Assembly (NCBI GenBank): GCA_022447225.1
Contig: JAKVAZ010000001.1
Location: forward strand, 124,001 to 188,000
Direction of reading: 5' to 3'
Source of the DNA: Fuerstiella sp.
Lineage (GTDB): Bacteria > Planctomycetota > Planctomycetia > Planctomycetales > Planctomycetaceae
Length of the DNA stretch: 64,000 bases
Positions 17,784-27,702 of the stretch are shown one piece after another (within the stretch, counting starts at the first letter, position 1; every line of letters begins with the position of its first letter). Both the position numbers and the translations under genes were made by a program. The notes beneath the pieces are model-generated. The model saw only the letters and a list, made by a program, of their open reading frames with translations. It had not been told where the DNA came from and made no database searches.

Positions 17784-20213
17784 CTACTGGTTCTTCAGCA
17801 ACCAGATTTCCGAGACCTGTACGCCTCGTTGTGCCTCGCCACAGCTCCACGTCAGTCTGAGGTTGCCGTCGGCTGTAGCTTCGCGCGGAATTTCAAATTC
17901 CTGGATTCGCTTTGGTTTTGTATCGATCAGTCCATGAATCCTGTGACTGCCGTCGGCAACCAGGCAGATTTTTTCGCCCTTGGTCCCGTAGACCACACGG
18001 ACGCGATAATCTGCTTCCGGATCGAGATCGTCGTAATTGAAGGTGAGTTCAGTTTCATAGATTGCATAGGCCTGGCGCTTCCATGCCAGCGGAAATGCAC
18101 GATCGGACTCGGCGTGAATGCGATAATCGTAAGCAATCCGCGAACTTCTGAGTGTGCCGGGATCTTCTTCCCACGGCACGGTGTTAACGATTCGTCGGGT
18201 GCTTCCTGCAGCACCCAGATCATCGTGAAATCCCCCGGGTCCAGGATCCTGTCTGTTGAGAATGTTTTCAATTGCTGCCAGCTGTTCGGACTCGTCGATC
18301 AGCAGATGAATTCGTTCAAATTCAGTAAGCAACCACTGAGCATTGTTGAGCGGTTCGTCAAGACCGTCGAGGAATGCACCCCGGACACGATTCTGTGCTC
18401 CATGAGCTTTAACCGTCAGCTGCGAACCGATTTTCTCATGTAACGTGTTTCCCAGGTCCAGAATTCGATCGTGATAATCGGTGGCTACCCGTTCAGATGC
18501 TCGTGCCAGAATCCTGGCAGCGTCGGCAATCGCCTTGTGTGCTCCGATAGTACGTGCGGTACGCAATACGTCGCGTGCACGCATCTCAAGTTCGGTCTCG
18601 TAGATAAGACGTCGTTTTGTATACGCATCGTAATAGGCGCGAAGAAGTCCCATATCGAAACGATATTGTGTACGGCCGAACCCGGTTACTTCGTTTTCCA
18701 GGCGGTGCCATTGTCCGAGAGTGATTTCAATCTGCGGATTGACTGCGAGCGGCCCTTCCCAGTTGCGCTCCAGTGCCATGTATCCGTGCGCGAGCGAATC
18801 TGCATGCTGCGGGGAAATAAACAGACGAGCATAGTCCCGCAGTGTTTCGATGACATTTTCGTCAGGGTTCCAGTCCTGGCCACTCCAGACAAACTTGTTC
18901 ACGTCATCGTTAATTCCTTCCGAGTAGGAGATTGTTCCCGCAGCATACTCATCGAATGCATTGTGAATTGCCTTCATGGCAAGCGGTCGCGGGTTGTAAC
19001 ACTCGCGGTGCAGGGTCAGGGCAAACGCCAGGTCCCAGTTTTTGACGGGGTATTGAGCCGAAACACTGTGCGTAATATCCGGATACCGTCGCAGCGGAAC
19101 GGACGGATCAATCCGGTCGCGCAGTTCTGCGATCGGTGTCTTGACCCAGGGCGCAAAAACGACTCCACCCAGCCAGTCCGGCTTTCGGTTGATGTATTCG
19201 TAGAACACCTCAAGCCAGTCATTTGTGGGACGAAACGCCTGGGGAGCCACCCAGATTTTGGCATGAGGATGGTGTTTCCTCAGCACAGGCGCCATCAAAT
19301 CCATAAACGGAAAAAATTGATCGGGATGCAGATCTCCCGGGTCACCGGCGGGGACCAGCAGATGATCGACCCGTGAAAGTCGGCTCAGGACCTCATCGCG
19401 TTCGTTGAGTTCGTATGCGATCCCTTTTTCGCTGGTGTAGTCTTTGCCGACGTTGGGATACCAGACCCACACGTCCAGACCGTAGGTGTCACAGCTTGCC
19501 GCCACTTTTGTCATCATCTCCATTGCCGGCACTTTCATGTGACGGCTGGTGCGATCATCGTCAGATACCGGAGGGATCAGTTCGATACTGTTCGTCCCGA
19601 AGAGTGCCAGTTCACGTATGTACTGATCAAACCGGGCGTGTGACCAGGCGTCGTAGGAATTCGTTTTCGGTCGGTAGCCGAGCTGATGTCCGCGTAGAGA
19701 ATATTTGGGTGCAGTCGCCATTGAGATCAGCGGAATCTGAAGTGCGCCCGCCGCCCATTCACTCCTGCGCAAAAACATTCCCACTCCGTACAACACCCCG
19801 CGCGCATCTGCGCCTGCGATCAGCACCACCGTCTGTTGATCGGTGTTAACGCTGAAATGGAATCCCTCTGCAGCGGGAACGGGGCTCTGACGAATTCGAT
19901 CAGCATAGTTTGGTGCAAACTGACGGACGTGAGATTCGAGTCCAATGGCGATCACAGCTTGAGGTGCAGTCGGCCAGTTTGCAGTGGCTGCAGGAACAAG
20001 TCCTGTTCGCTTTTCAATCTCTTCCTGCAGCACGGTAACCGCCATTCGCACACCAGGGTCTGCATCTGCTCTGGTGACAATGACGGCCCTTGACAGATCA
20101 AGCGGCTGGACAGCAGCAAGAGGACCGCTCAGACATATGATGGAGACGAAAAATATGATGCACTGTGCAGGAGTCTGAGACACGAGGGAGTCTCCGCCCA
20201 AAAGCATGAACAT
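17784..20213 (-). CDS. Large exported glycoside-hydrolase-like protein with GH20/GH67-type N-terminal domain
   Basis: The 809-residue protein has a hydrophobic leader (CIIFFVSIICLSGPLAAVQ). Residues about 40-165 resemble the alpha/beta domain found before the catalytic barrel in GH20, GH67 and GH84 enzymes: PQAVIAIG, EGFHFSV and LIAGADARGVLYGVGMFLR. A barrel-like region follows from about 175 (SLRGHQLGYRPKTNSYD, ELALFGTNSIELIPP, DVWVWYPNVGKDY, KIWVAPQAF). Then comes a helical region with many Arg and Glu, and a C-terminal beta-rich domain (from about 700). No defined GH family could be assigned and the acid/base residues were not identified. A periplasmic role in polysaccharide breakdown, perhaps on uronic- or amino-sugar polymers, is inference. 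Confidence 0.75.
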   Translation of the reverse strand: MFMLLGGDSLVSQTPAQCIIFFVSIICLSGPLAAVQPLDLSRAVIVTRADADPGVRMAVTVLQEEIEKRTGLVPAATANWPTAPQAVIAIGLESHVRQFAPNYADRIRQSPVPAAEGFHFSVNTDQQTVVLIAGADARGVLYGVGMFLRRSEWAAGALQIPLISMATAPKYSLRGHQLGYRPKTNSYDAWSHARFDQYIRELALFGTNSIELIPPVSDDDRTSRHMKVPAMEMMTKVAASCDTYGLDVWVWYPNVGKDYTSEKGIAYELNERDEVLSRLSRVDHLLVPAGDPGDLHPDQFFPFMDLMAPVLRKHHPHAKIWVAPQAFRPTNDWLEVFYEYINRKPDWLGGVVFAPWVKTPIAELRDRIDPSVPLRRYPDITHSVSAQYPVKNWDLAFALTLHRECYNPRPLAMKAIHNAFDEYAAGTISYSEGINDDVNKFVWSGQDWNPDENVIETLRDYARLFISPQHADSLAHGYMALERNWEGPLAVNPQIEITLGQWHRLENEVTGFGRTQYRFDMGLLRAYYDAYTKRRLIYETELEMRARDVLRTARTIGAHKAIADAARILARASERVATDYHDRILDLGNTLHEKIGSQLTVKAHGAQNRVRGAFLDGLDEPLNNAQWLLTEFERIHLLIDESEQLAAIENILNRQDPGPGGFHDDLGAAGSTRRIVNTVPWEEDPGTLRSSRIAYDYRIHAESDRAFPLAWKRQAYAIYETELTFNYDDLDPEADYRVRVVYGTKGEKICLVADGSHRIHGLIDTKPKRIQEFEIPREATADGNLRLTWSCGEAQRGVQVSEIWLLKNQ

Positions 20214-20651
20214 AGAAAAGTTAACAGCAAGGAGTGTCTTCTTTGCGGACAGACGAATCCATGCACTTTGCGGAATTTCCGGTTTCCGCAGCAGGCCCTG
20301 ACCCCAAAAATTCTGAACCGTTCTGCATGTGACCCGCAGCAGCGGTTTCGAACCATAAATTTCTGCCCGTCGGTAAACACTGTATGCCTGTCGGGCCTGT
20401 GTGAAAATTTAGAATTGACAGCGGGATCTGTGCCGGACGGCCTCTGTCTGTTTGTTTGAAACGACGTGAAAAAATCCGTTAATTTGTAACTCGTGTGAGA
20501 TCAAAAGCTCCCGTGCCCTGGAAACCGGTTTAGAGTGACAATTCGAGACACAGCCTGTCAGTGTAATGTCTGCTGCCGTTTTGTATTTCAAAGTTACGAT
20601 CGGGGTGTGATACTTCACTGCACTCTGTCACATGTAAATGAGAACCGCCTG
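20214..20651. other. Divergent intergenic region, no gene seen
   Basis: The 438-bp region lies between the diverging glycosidase-like gene and the sugar dehydrogenase gene, so it should hold both promoters. Open frames here are short and unconvincing. No clear operator palindrome was found. Confidence 0.5.
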
Positions 20652-23600
20652 ATGAAACTGAACCGGCTGTTAACTTTGACCTGTGTGTTCGCTGCTGTGA
20701 ACGCTCAAGTGCAGTGCACCGCAGATGAACCGGGACAACCGTACGGAATTGACATTCGAACTCCGTGGACAACATCCCGAATTCGCGGGACACCCCGACC
20801 GCCGTTGCCATACGTGACCGAGCGGGTCTTTCCGCAGCTTTCATTTGAGAATCCGGTTGACCTGATTGCCGTGCCCGGCACGAATCGAATGTTGGTCGTC
20901 GAAATTGCCGGCAGGCTGCTCACATTTCCCAATCGACAGGATGCAACGAGTTGTACGCTGGCCGTTGACATACGGGAAATTCCGGACGCCGCCGCTGTCG
21001 GCGAGGAACTGCAGTTGTATGGATTTGCATTTCACCCCGAGTTCAAAAGAAATCGACAGTGTTTTATTTGTTACAGACTGAAGTCGGGAGATCCGGAAGG
21101 TACTCGGGTGTCACGTTTTCGGGTGAGTTCCGTGGAACCGTTTCTCATTGATTCTGCGACCGAAGAAATTCTGATTACCTGGCGGGGCGGGGGACATAAC
21201 GGTGGCTCGCTCCAGTTTGGACCTCAGGACGGTCTGCTTTACATTTCCACCGGAGATGGTTCACCTGGGTTTCCGCCTGATATTCACAAATCCGGACAGG
21301 ATGTCAGTGATCTCCTTGCGTCCGTGTTAAGAATCGATGTCGATCATCCGGCCAACGGATTGCCTTATTCTGTGCCTGAGGACAACCCCTTTGTCAGCCG
21401 GGACGGCGCGCGCGGTGAAGTGTGGACCTACGGACATCGCAATCCGTGGCGCATGAGTTTTGATCCGGTCACCGGCGATTTGTGGATCGGTGACGTCGGA
21501 TGGGAAATGTGGGAAATGATCTACCGGGCTGAGCCAGGTGCGAATTTTGGCTGGAGTCTGCTGGAGCACACACAGCCCGTTCATCCGGACGATCCACGCG
21601 GTCCAACGCCCGTTACGCCGCCGGCTGCTGCGCACTCACACACAGAGTCACGTTCAATAACGGGTGGACATGTCTACCGTGGCAGTCGGTTGAGCAAACT
21701 TGCCGGCAACTACGTGTATGGTGATTACGTCACCGGAAAAATCTGGAGCCTGAACGTCGAATCTTTGGCGACGGCGCCCCGCGAACTGGCAGACACCACA
21801 CTGCAGATCGTTTGCTTTGGGGTCGACCATCAGCAGCGACTCTATATTGTTGACTATCATGGCACCATCCATCGTCTGGTCGCTAACACAGTAACCGGGG
21901 ATGAGGATCTGTTTCCGGGAAGTCTGAGTGAAACCGGATTATTCACCTCAACGTCCGAACATCAGCTTGCCGCAGGAGTCATTCCCTACAACATCAATGC
22001 TGAACCCTGGGCCGACGGAACCACTGCGCAGCGATTCATTGCGCTTCCTGGAGAATCCCGTCTTGGTGTTCATGATGAAAACAACTCTCAAAAGGGAAAT
22101 ATCCAGGGTGAGTGGAGTTATCCCGACGGTGCTGTCCTTGGCAAAACCGTGCTCCTTCAAATCGATTCTGCCAGGCAGCGACGGCTGGAAACACAAATAC
22201 TGCATCGCAACGGAGACCAGTGGGAAGCTTACAGTTATCTCTGGAATGACGAACAGAGCGATGGATATCTTACAGCAGGACCTGGTTTCGACCGGTCGTT
22301 TGACGTTTGTGATTCTGATGTTGATGGTGAAACCAGACAGCAAACCTGGCACTTTGCCAGTCGCACCGAGTGTATTCTTTGTCATACCACCCGGGGCGGA
22401 TCCATCTACGGATTTCGTCCGGCACAGCTCAATCGGGATTTCGATTATGGGTCGGTTACAGATAATCAGCTGCGAACTTTGGCGCATATTGGACTGTTCA
22501 GTAAACCGCTTCATGCGAATCACCTGGTTGACCGGCTGCCTGTGGATCATCTGTCCTGCACAACAAATCCGTTTGATTCCGAAGCATCACTGACGGATCG
22601 GGCAAGGTCGTATCTGCACCTCAACTGTGGGACCTGCCATCGCCGAGGCGGTGGTGGAACGGCCTCAATTCAGCTGGTGGAGACAGTTTCACTGTACGAC
22701 ACAGGTCTTTTCGCGAGACCCACACAGGGCACATTCGGAATTGTCGATCCGTGGATTGTTGCTGCCGGTGACCCGAATCGTTCTGTTTTGTATTATCGAA
22801 TGTCAAAACTGGGACGCGGTCGAATGCCGCACTTTGGGTCACAAACAGTGGATGTTGACGGGATTGAATTAATTCGGGACTGGATACGTCAGCTTGATGA
22901 TTCTGAAGGCCTTTCTGCAGATGCAGCACAACTGCAAATGATTACGGAATCAGCACTCGATGTGCTGACAACTCCGATTACCTCTGAAAACGACACCCGG
23001 CAGACGATCGTGGATCGTCTTTTGTCGTCTACAACCGGAGCACTTCTTTTGGCAACAGCCGTCCGCGCGGATGACGAAAATCAGCTCCATTCGGAGTCAC
23101 GTCGCATTGCGATTACCCGCGGCGGTATGCATCCGGACGCAACAATTCGAGATCTGTTCGAACCATTCCTGCCGGAACAATCACGGATCAAACGACTTGG
23201 CGCCACGATTAACCCGGAAACAATTCTGTCACTCAGTGCGAACATCGAGCGTGGTCGAAAACTGTTTTTGCAGTCGCAGACAACACAATGCCGTCACTGT
23301 CATCGTGTTTTTGGTCAGGGCAAATCAATCGGACCCGATCTAACGGGCATTGGTACACGACAGAGTCGCCGTGAAATACTGATCAACATTCTTGACCCTT
23401 CCCGCAAAATCGATCCGAAATATCAAACATGGCTGGTGCAGACCGAATCCGGTCAGATTTATTCCGGTTTGCTGATCGAGAACACGGAAACATCCGTCGT
23501 TATTCGTGACTTAGCGGGTAAGGATATGTCTGTATCCAGAGACGACATCGAGTTGCTTACTGCTCAGAAGAAATCTCTGATGCCCGAACTGTTGCTGCGC

Positions 23601-23657
23601 GATACAACCGCTCAGGACGCAGCTGATCTGCTCGGATTCCTGGTATCGCTGAAATAG
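20652..23657 (+). CDS. PQQ-type sugar dehydrogenase (GSDH) fused to multiheme cytochrome c and planctomycete heme-binding domains
   Basis: From ATG 20652 the protein has 1001 residues and a signal peptide (MKLNRLLTLTCVFAAVNAQ). Residues about 60-415 form a glucose/sorbosone-dehydrogenase propeller (VVEIAGRLLTF, GGGHNGGSLQFGPQDGLLYIS, YGHRNPWRMSFDP). A middle region of the SO2930-like diheme type follows, with heme sites CILCH and CGTCH. The C-terminal segment has CRHCH and the GPDLTGIG/ILDPSR pattern of the planctomycete heme-binding domain (TIGR02603 type). The three CxxCH sites suggest that electrons from sugar oxidation pass through hemes within one periplasmic polypeptide. The substrate is unknown and PQQ dependence is by family. 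A PQQ-like propeller gene follows at 23810. Confidence 0.9.
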   Translation: MKLNRLLTLTCVFAAVNAQVQCTADEPGQPYGIDIRTPWTTSRIRGTPRPPLPYVTERVFPQLSFENPVDLIAVPGTNRMLVVEIAGRLLTFPNRQDATSCTLAVDIREIPDAAAVGEELQLYGFAFHPEFKRNRQCFICYRLKSGDPEGTRVSRFRVSSVEPFLIDSATEEILITWRGGGHNGGSLQFGPQDGLLYISTGDGSPGFPPDIHKSGQDVSDLLASVLRIDVDHPANGLPYSVPEDNPFVSRDGARGEVWTYGHRNPWRMSFDPVTGDLWIGDVGWEMWEMIYRAEPGANFGWSLLEHTQPVHPDDPRGPTPVTPPAAAHSHTESRSITGGHVYRGSRLSKLAGNYVYGDYVTGKIWSLNVESLATAPRELADTTLQIVCFGVDHQQRLYIVDYHGTIHRLVANTVTGDEDLFPGSLSETGLFTSTSEHQLAAGVIPYNINAEPWADGTTAQRFIALPGESRLGVHDENNSQKGNIQGEWSYPDGAVLGKTVLLQIDSARQRRLETQILHRNGDQWEAYSYLWNDEQSDGYLTAGPGFDRSFDVCDSDVDGETRQQTWHFASRTECILCHTTRGGSIYGFRPAQLNRDFDYGSVTDNQLRTLAHIGLFSKPLHANHLVDRLPVDHLSCTTNPFDSEASLTDRARSYLHLNCGTCHRRGGGGTASIQLVETVSLYDTGLFARPTQGTFGIVDPWIVAAGDPNRSVLYYRMSKLGRGRMPHFGSQTVDVDGIELIRDWIRQLDDSEGLSADAAQLQMITESALDVLTTPITSENDTRQTIVDRLLSSTTGALLLATAVRADDENQLHSESRRIAITRGGMHPDATIRDLFEPFLPEQSRIKRLGATINPETILSLSANIERGRKLFLQSQTTQCRHCHRVFGQGKSIGPDLTGIGTRQSRREILINILDPSRKIDPKYQTWLVQTESGQIYSGLLIENTETSVVIRDLAGKDMSVSRDDIELLTAQKKSLMPELLLRDTTAQDAADLLGFLVSLK

Positions 23658-23687
23658 TGTGCAGAAATGGATGTTGTGATCTGCTGC

Positions 23688-23708
23688 CGATCCGCGATCC
23701 GCGATCTG
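23688..23708 (+). repeat. Short tandem repeat, three 7-bp units CGATCCG/CGATCCG/CGATCTG
   Basis: Two exact units and one with a single change lie 31 bp after the stop of the sugar dehydrogenase gene. No function is apparent. Confidence 0.7.
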
Positions 23709-23809
23709 TGACGCTGGTACTTTCCCTGGGCTTCACTCCGGAAATAAGATAAATTTGGCTGGAACACCAACCTTTGCATCTTCCTCCCTCCCGATCAAAA
23801 GAGATCCCA

Positions 23810-25054
23810 ATGAACACAAAGCTGTCAGGACTCCCTGTTTTACTGTTCGCGTTGATGGTCACGGCTGACTCCAGAGCCGTCGAATGGCGACAGTTTCGTG
23901 GTCCCGGCGGTCAGGGTGTAACGAGCGAAAAAAATCTCCCGCTGAAGTGGAGTGACACTGAAAACATTGCCTGGAAAAGGGAACTTCCCGGCTACGGAGC
24001 ATCCAGCCCAATTTCACTCGGTGGCCGTCTGTATCTCACCTGCTACAGCGGGTACGGTACTGATGAGAGCAATGCGGACAGGATGGAGGACCTGACGCTG
24101 CATGTGGTCTGCATCAGCAAAAGCGGGGAGATCATCTGGGACGAACATGTTGAACCAAAACTGCCGGAATCGAAAACTGTGCGCGACCATGGTTACGCAG
24201 GACCCACGCCCGCAACGGACGGTCAGCATCTCTATGTATTTTTCGGCAAGTCCGGTGTGCTTAAGTTCAGTCTGGATGGTCGTCAACTTTGGCGGGCTGA
24301 TGTAGGTGATGAGACGCATGGCTGGGGTTGTGGTACGTCACCGGTCCTGCATGATGATCTTGTGATCGTCAATGCCAGTGTCGAAAGCGGTTCACTGGTG
24401 GCAATCAACAAAGATGACGGCAGCGAAGCCTGGCGCGTCGGAGGAATGGTCGCATCATGGAACACGCCGCATTTGGTAGATGTCGGCAACCGGCAGGAAC
24501 TGGTGGTCAGCGTAAAAAACAAAATACTTGCTTTCGACCCGGTAACGGGTGATGAATTGTGGCAGTGTGCCGGAATCGAAGACTACGTGTGTCCAAGCAT
24601 CGTATCTCATGAAGGTGTCGTGTACGTCATCGGTGGTCGCCAGTCGAAAGCGATTGCCATTCGTGCCGGCGGTCAGGGCGATGTGACAGCGTCACACGAG
24701 CTCTGGAGAACAAACGCCGGTGCAAATGTGTGCTCGCCTGTGGTCCATGACGGCCATCTTTACTGGGTCAGCGATCGTAACAAGGTTGCCTACTGTGTGC
24801 GGCTGACAGATGGGGAAGTCGTCTACGAGAAGCGATTCCCGGATCAGCCGTATGCATCTGCAATTGTGGGTGACGGCAAACTGTACATCGTGACTCGAAA
24901 CGGCGGGACATACGTGCTGGCAGCAAAGCCAAAATTCGAGCAGCTTGCACACAACGAACTTGCTGACCGCAGTACATTCAACGCCAGTCCGATCGTTACC
25001 AATGGAATGTTATTCCTGCGCAGCGACAGGTTCCTGTATTGCATTGCCAGATAG
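23810..25054 (+). CDS. Exported PQQ-binding-like beta-propeller repeat protein
   Basis: The 414-residue protein starts MNTKLSGLPVLLFALMVTA, a signal peptide, followed directly by WRQFRGPGGQGVTSEKNLPLKWS. That is the characteristic start of planctomycete PQQ-like (outer membrane protein assembly/BamB-fold) proteins. Blade repeats are visible: VVCISKSGEIIWDEHV, LKFSLDGRQLWRADVG, LVAINKDDGSEAWRVG and ILAFDPVTGDELWQCAG. No heme site or catalytic Asp/Ca2+ signature of true quinoprotein dehydrogenases was seen, so binding or a scaffolding role is as likely as catalysis. It lies 152 bp downstream of the sugar dehydrogenase on the same strand. Confidence 0.88.
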   Translation: MNTKLSGLPVLLFALMVTADSRAVEWRQFRGPGGQGVTSEKNLPLKWSDTENIAWKRELPGYGASSPISLGGRLYLTCYSGYGTDESNADRMEDLTLHVVCISKSGEIIWDEHVEPKLPESKTVRDHGYAGPTPATDGQHLYVFFGKSGVLKFSLDGRQLWRADVGDETHGWGCGTSPVLHDDLVIVNASVESGSLVAINKDDGSEAWRVGGMVASWNTPHLVDVGNRQELVVSVKNKILAFDPVTGDELWQCAGIEDYVCPSIVSHEGVVYVIGGRQSKAIAIRAGGQGDVTASHELWRTNAGANVCSPVVHDGHLYWVSDRNKVAYCVRLTDGEVVYEKRFPDQPYASAIVGDGKLYIVTRNGGTYVLAAKPKFEQLAHNELADRSTFNASPIVTNGMLFLRSDRFLYCIAR

Positions 25055-25399
25055 TGACCCGATGTTCTCTGCAAAGTCTGACTCTTTCGGGCTGCGCGAC
25101 GTTTACACAGTCAGTTAAAGACGGAAACCGAAGACCGGGGTCTGATCGCACTGAAATCAAGACTGAAATGTCTATACCGTTTGTCAGTGCATCAGAAAAC
25201 CGATGATCTTTTTCGAAACAGAGACTTGCGCCCGTATCAATGTTCGTTTGTACCAGCGAGGCAGCTGGTACAGCACGTTCTGTGCGGAAACGATCACTGC
25301 GGACCGTTTCCCTGTGTATGTTGCATTATGGAAATCGGGTCGTAAGCATTTTGCCCTTATCCGGACATTCGATCGGTCCATTTTCACAGAAACGTCTCG
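25055..25399. other. Spacer between PQQ-like gene and decarboxylase, no gene seen
   Basis: The 345 bp contain only short overlapping frames with no recognisable protein. It probably holds the promoter of the decarboxylase gene. No terminator hairpin with a T-run was found. Confidence 0.5.
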
Positions 25400-27049
25400 A
25401 TGTCGAAACCAGCTTATCGGCAGCAACTGAAAAGGATTCGAGAAGCGTTTCCATCTCCCAGGTCTGATCGTCTTCATGATGCCTACTTCGTATTCTCAAT
25501 TATGCGAGCTCTGGACCAGGTTGACGAAATGAAGTCGGAAGTTCCGCTGCTGGGGACGACCGTCCGGCTCGATTATGCTGCAGCTGAAGCAGAACGAATT
25601 GCTGAACTGCCGTCCACGGTCGAAAGCGTCAGCAGAGAAATGGTCAGAACGCTGGAAGGTATGCCGATCTGGGGACACCCTCGTACTCAGATCAATGTCG
25701 TACCGCCGCCGACGATTCCAGGAATCGTCGGATCGTTGCTGGCATCCATCTACAATCCAAATCTGGTATCCGACGATACCTCTCACGCCGTCGAAGTTGC
25801 GGAGTGCCGTGCCGCTGCCATGTCGGCCGCACTGATTGGCTACGATCCTTCGATATCCACCGGTGTTTTTACTTTCGGCGGTACCGGAACAACTTTATAT
25901 GGTGTGCGTATCGGTATCGAAAAAGCAATACCCGATGCTCTGCACGACGGTGTTGGTGCCAAGGGTGTGATTATTACGTCCGGCCAGAGCCACTATGCCA
26001 GACTGAATGTTGCCGGCTGGCTGGGACTGGGTGAAAAGAATGTTATCAACGTACCGACGAATCTGACGAATGATGTCAGGGTGGACATCTTTGAGACAGA
26101 ATGCCGAAAAGCGATTGAAGCAGAACGCCGAATCACGGCCATCATTGCCACCATGGGCACAACGGACGCGTTTGGAATAGATGACCTGGCAGCGATTGTT
26201 GATGTTCGAGATCGTCTGGTCGAAGAATACGACCTTGATTACTGCCCGCACATTCATGCGGATGCAGTGATCGGATGGGCCTGGTCTGTCTTTAACTTCT
26301 ACGATTTTGAAGCCAATCCGCTGGGTTTCCGTCCCGGAACTGTTCGCGCACTAGCCGATGCAGGGCGCAGGATTTCGAAACTACATCTTGCGGATTCTGT
26401 TGGAATCGATTTCCACAAAACGGGTTTCGCCCCCTACGTTTCCAGTTTATTTTTGGTGCGGAACCGCAGCGACATGGAGTTGCTCGTCCGTGGTCGCGAC
26501 AAAATGCCTTATCTGTTTCAAACCGGTGAACGGCACCCCGGAGTATTCACGCTGGAGACATCACGTTCCGGAGCCGGTCCGCTGACCGCTTTGGCAAATC
26601 TGCTGCTACTGGGGCGACAGGGACTGCAGGTGATTCTCGGCCACCTCGTTGAAATGGCTGAGCTGCTGCGTGAACATTTAGAAAGTCACGGCTACACCAC
26701 GGTGCTCAACAGGGACAACGTGGGTCCGGTGACTTTATTCCGAATTTATCCTGACGATGTTGACATCTGGACAATCAAAGATCGTGAGAGAACAGACCTG
26801 TCTGCCCGAGACGAACTGCTGGCCCACAATGAGTACAATCGCCGGATTTTTTACTATCTGCACGAACAGGCAATGGCAGGCAAAGGTGTCAGAATTTCCA
26901 TGACAGACTGCTACCGTCACACGGACTACGGCGAACCGATCGTGGCACTCAAGTCGTATATGCTTTCGCCGTTTATTGACGAAGACGATGTCGAATGTCT
27001 TGTGACAACGGTGCTGCAGGCCCGCAAAAAACTTGAGACCGACAGTTAA
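25400..27049 (+). CDS. PLP-dependent group II decarboxylase (glutamate/aromatic amino acid type)
   Basis: The 549-residue protein has the group II decarboxylase markers: FTFGGTGTTLYGVR (158-170) for the PLP phosphate, the H286-A-D-A segment in CPHIHADAVIGWAW with the PLP-contacting Asp288, and the Schiff-base lysine K340 in GIDFHKTGFAPY. The N-terminal helical part (1-100) includes PPPTIPGIVGSLLASIYNPNL, which matches the conserved substrate-side region of glutamate and tyrosine decarboxylases. It is cytoplasmic with no signal. Substrate specificity (glutamate, aspartate, diaminobutyrate or aromatic acids) cannot be told. A convergent cupin gene ends 10 bp after it. Confidence 0.88.
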   Translation: MSKPAYRQQLKRIREAFPSPRSDRLHDAYFVFSIMRALDQVDEMKSEVPLLGTTVRLDYAAAEAERIAELPSTVESVSREMVRTLEGMPIWGHPRTQINVVPPPTIPGIVGSLLASIYNPNLVSDDTSHAVEVAECRAAAMSAALIGYDPSISTGVFTFGGTGTTLYGVRIGIEKAIPDALHDGVGAKGVIITSGQSHYARLNVAGWLGLGEKNVINVPTNLTNDVRVDIFETECRKAIEAERRITAIIATMGTTDAFGIDDLAAIVDVRDRLVEEYDLDYCPHIHADAVIGWAWSVFNFYDFEANPLGFRPGTVRALADAGRRISKLHLADSVGIDFHKTGFAPYVSSLFLVRNRSDMELLVRGRDKMPYLFQTGERHPGVFTLETSRSGAGPLTALANLLLLGRQGLQVILGHLVEMAELLREHLESHGYTTVLNRDNVGPVTLFRIYPDDVDIWTIKDRERTDLSARDELLAHNEYNRRIFYYLHEQAMAGKGVRISMTDCYRHTDYGEPIVALKSYMLSPFIDEDDVECLVTTVLQARKKLETDS

Positions 27050-27059
27050 CCTGCCTGCG

Positions 27060-27410
27060 TTACGTTGGAATGTAACGATTCATCAGTTCAGCATAATCTT
27101 CGCGAACGGGACTGAACACATCCAGAACCAGTACGGGACCGTCGACCACGACCGCTTTGTGAGGTACGTTGGGTGGTATGATAAACATTGCTCCCGGTTC
27201 CACGACCCGGGCCTCATCGCCAATCGTCAGTTCCAGCCGGCCCTCCAGCAACATACCGCCCTGTTCGTGCGGATGATTGTGTAGCGGAATGACAGCACCA
27301 TCATCCATTTCCAGATACGACAACATCAGGTTCTCGCCATACGGCGTCCGCAGGCGACAACCAGGGCAGACTTCGTGAGTGGGCATGGATTTGATATCGA
27401 TAAACGGCAT
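27060..27410 (-). CDS. Small cupin-domain protein
   Basis: This 116-residue protein is one cupin barrel. The metal site of motif 1 reads G-x5-HNHPHEQGGMLLEG, with His at about 43, 45 and 49-range positions. Motif 2 reads PGAMFIIPPNVPHKAVV, with a further His. Such single-domain cupins may be small dioxygenases, isomerases or ligand-binding proteins. It has an unusual Cys-rich start (EVCPGCRLR). It converges with the decarboxylase gene. No substrate can be inferred. Confidence 0.85.
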   Translation of the reverse strand: MPFIDIKSMPTHEVCPGCRLRTPYGENLMLSYLEMDDGAVIPLHNHPHEQGGMLLEGRLELTIGDEARVVEPGAMFIIPPNVPHKAVVVDGPVLVLDVFSPVREDYAELMNRYIPT

Positions 27411-27702
27411 GAGACTCTGCTTTCAGAATCATTGTGGCGCGGGCAGCAGATCCGGATTTCAACACACGACCCGGCCGGCACGAAGCTGCTGTTGAAGTTT
27501 CATAAGTCTATTCTAAGTTAACATGCACAGATTGACAGAGTCCGACGGAGCGCCGAAACACGGCCGGCCGGGTCTGTCCGAAATCGACGACGAACACGAA
27601 GACCAATACGACATAAAAATATCGAACGACCACACTGTCGTTGCAGCGGTTCTCGTGAGATGATGAGAATTCTGACCCGGGAACATGAAAGGAACCAGAT
27701 CC

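Noticed and set aside
18471-19376. Long plus-strand frame (301 codons) opposite the glycosidase-like gene
   Set aside because: It is an antisense shadow of a well-supported gene with no family resemblance of its own.
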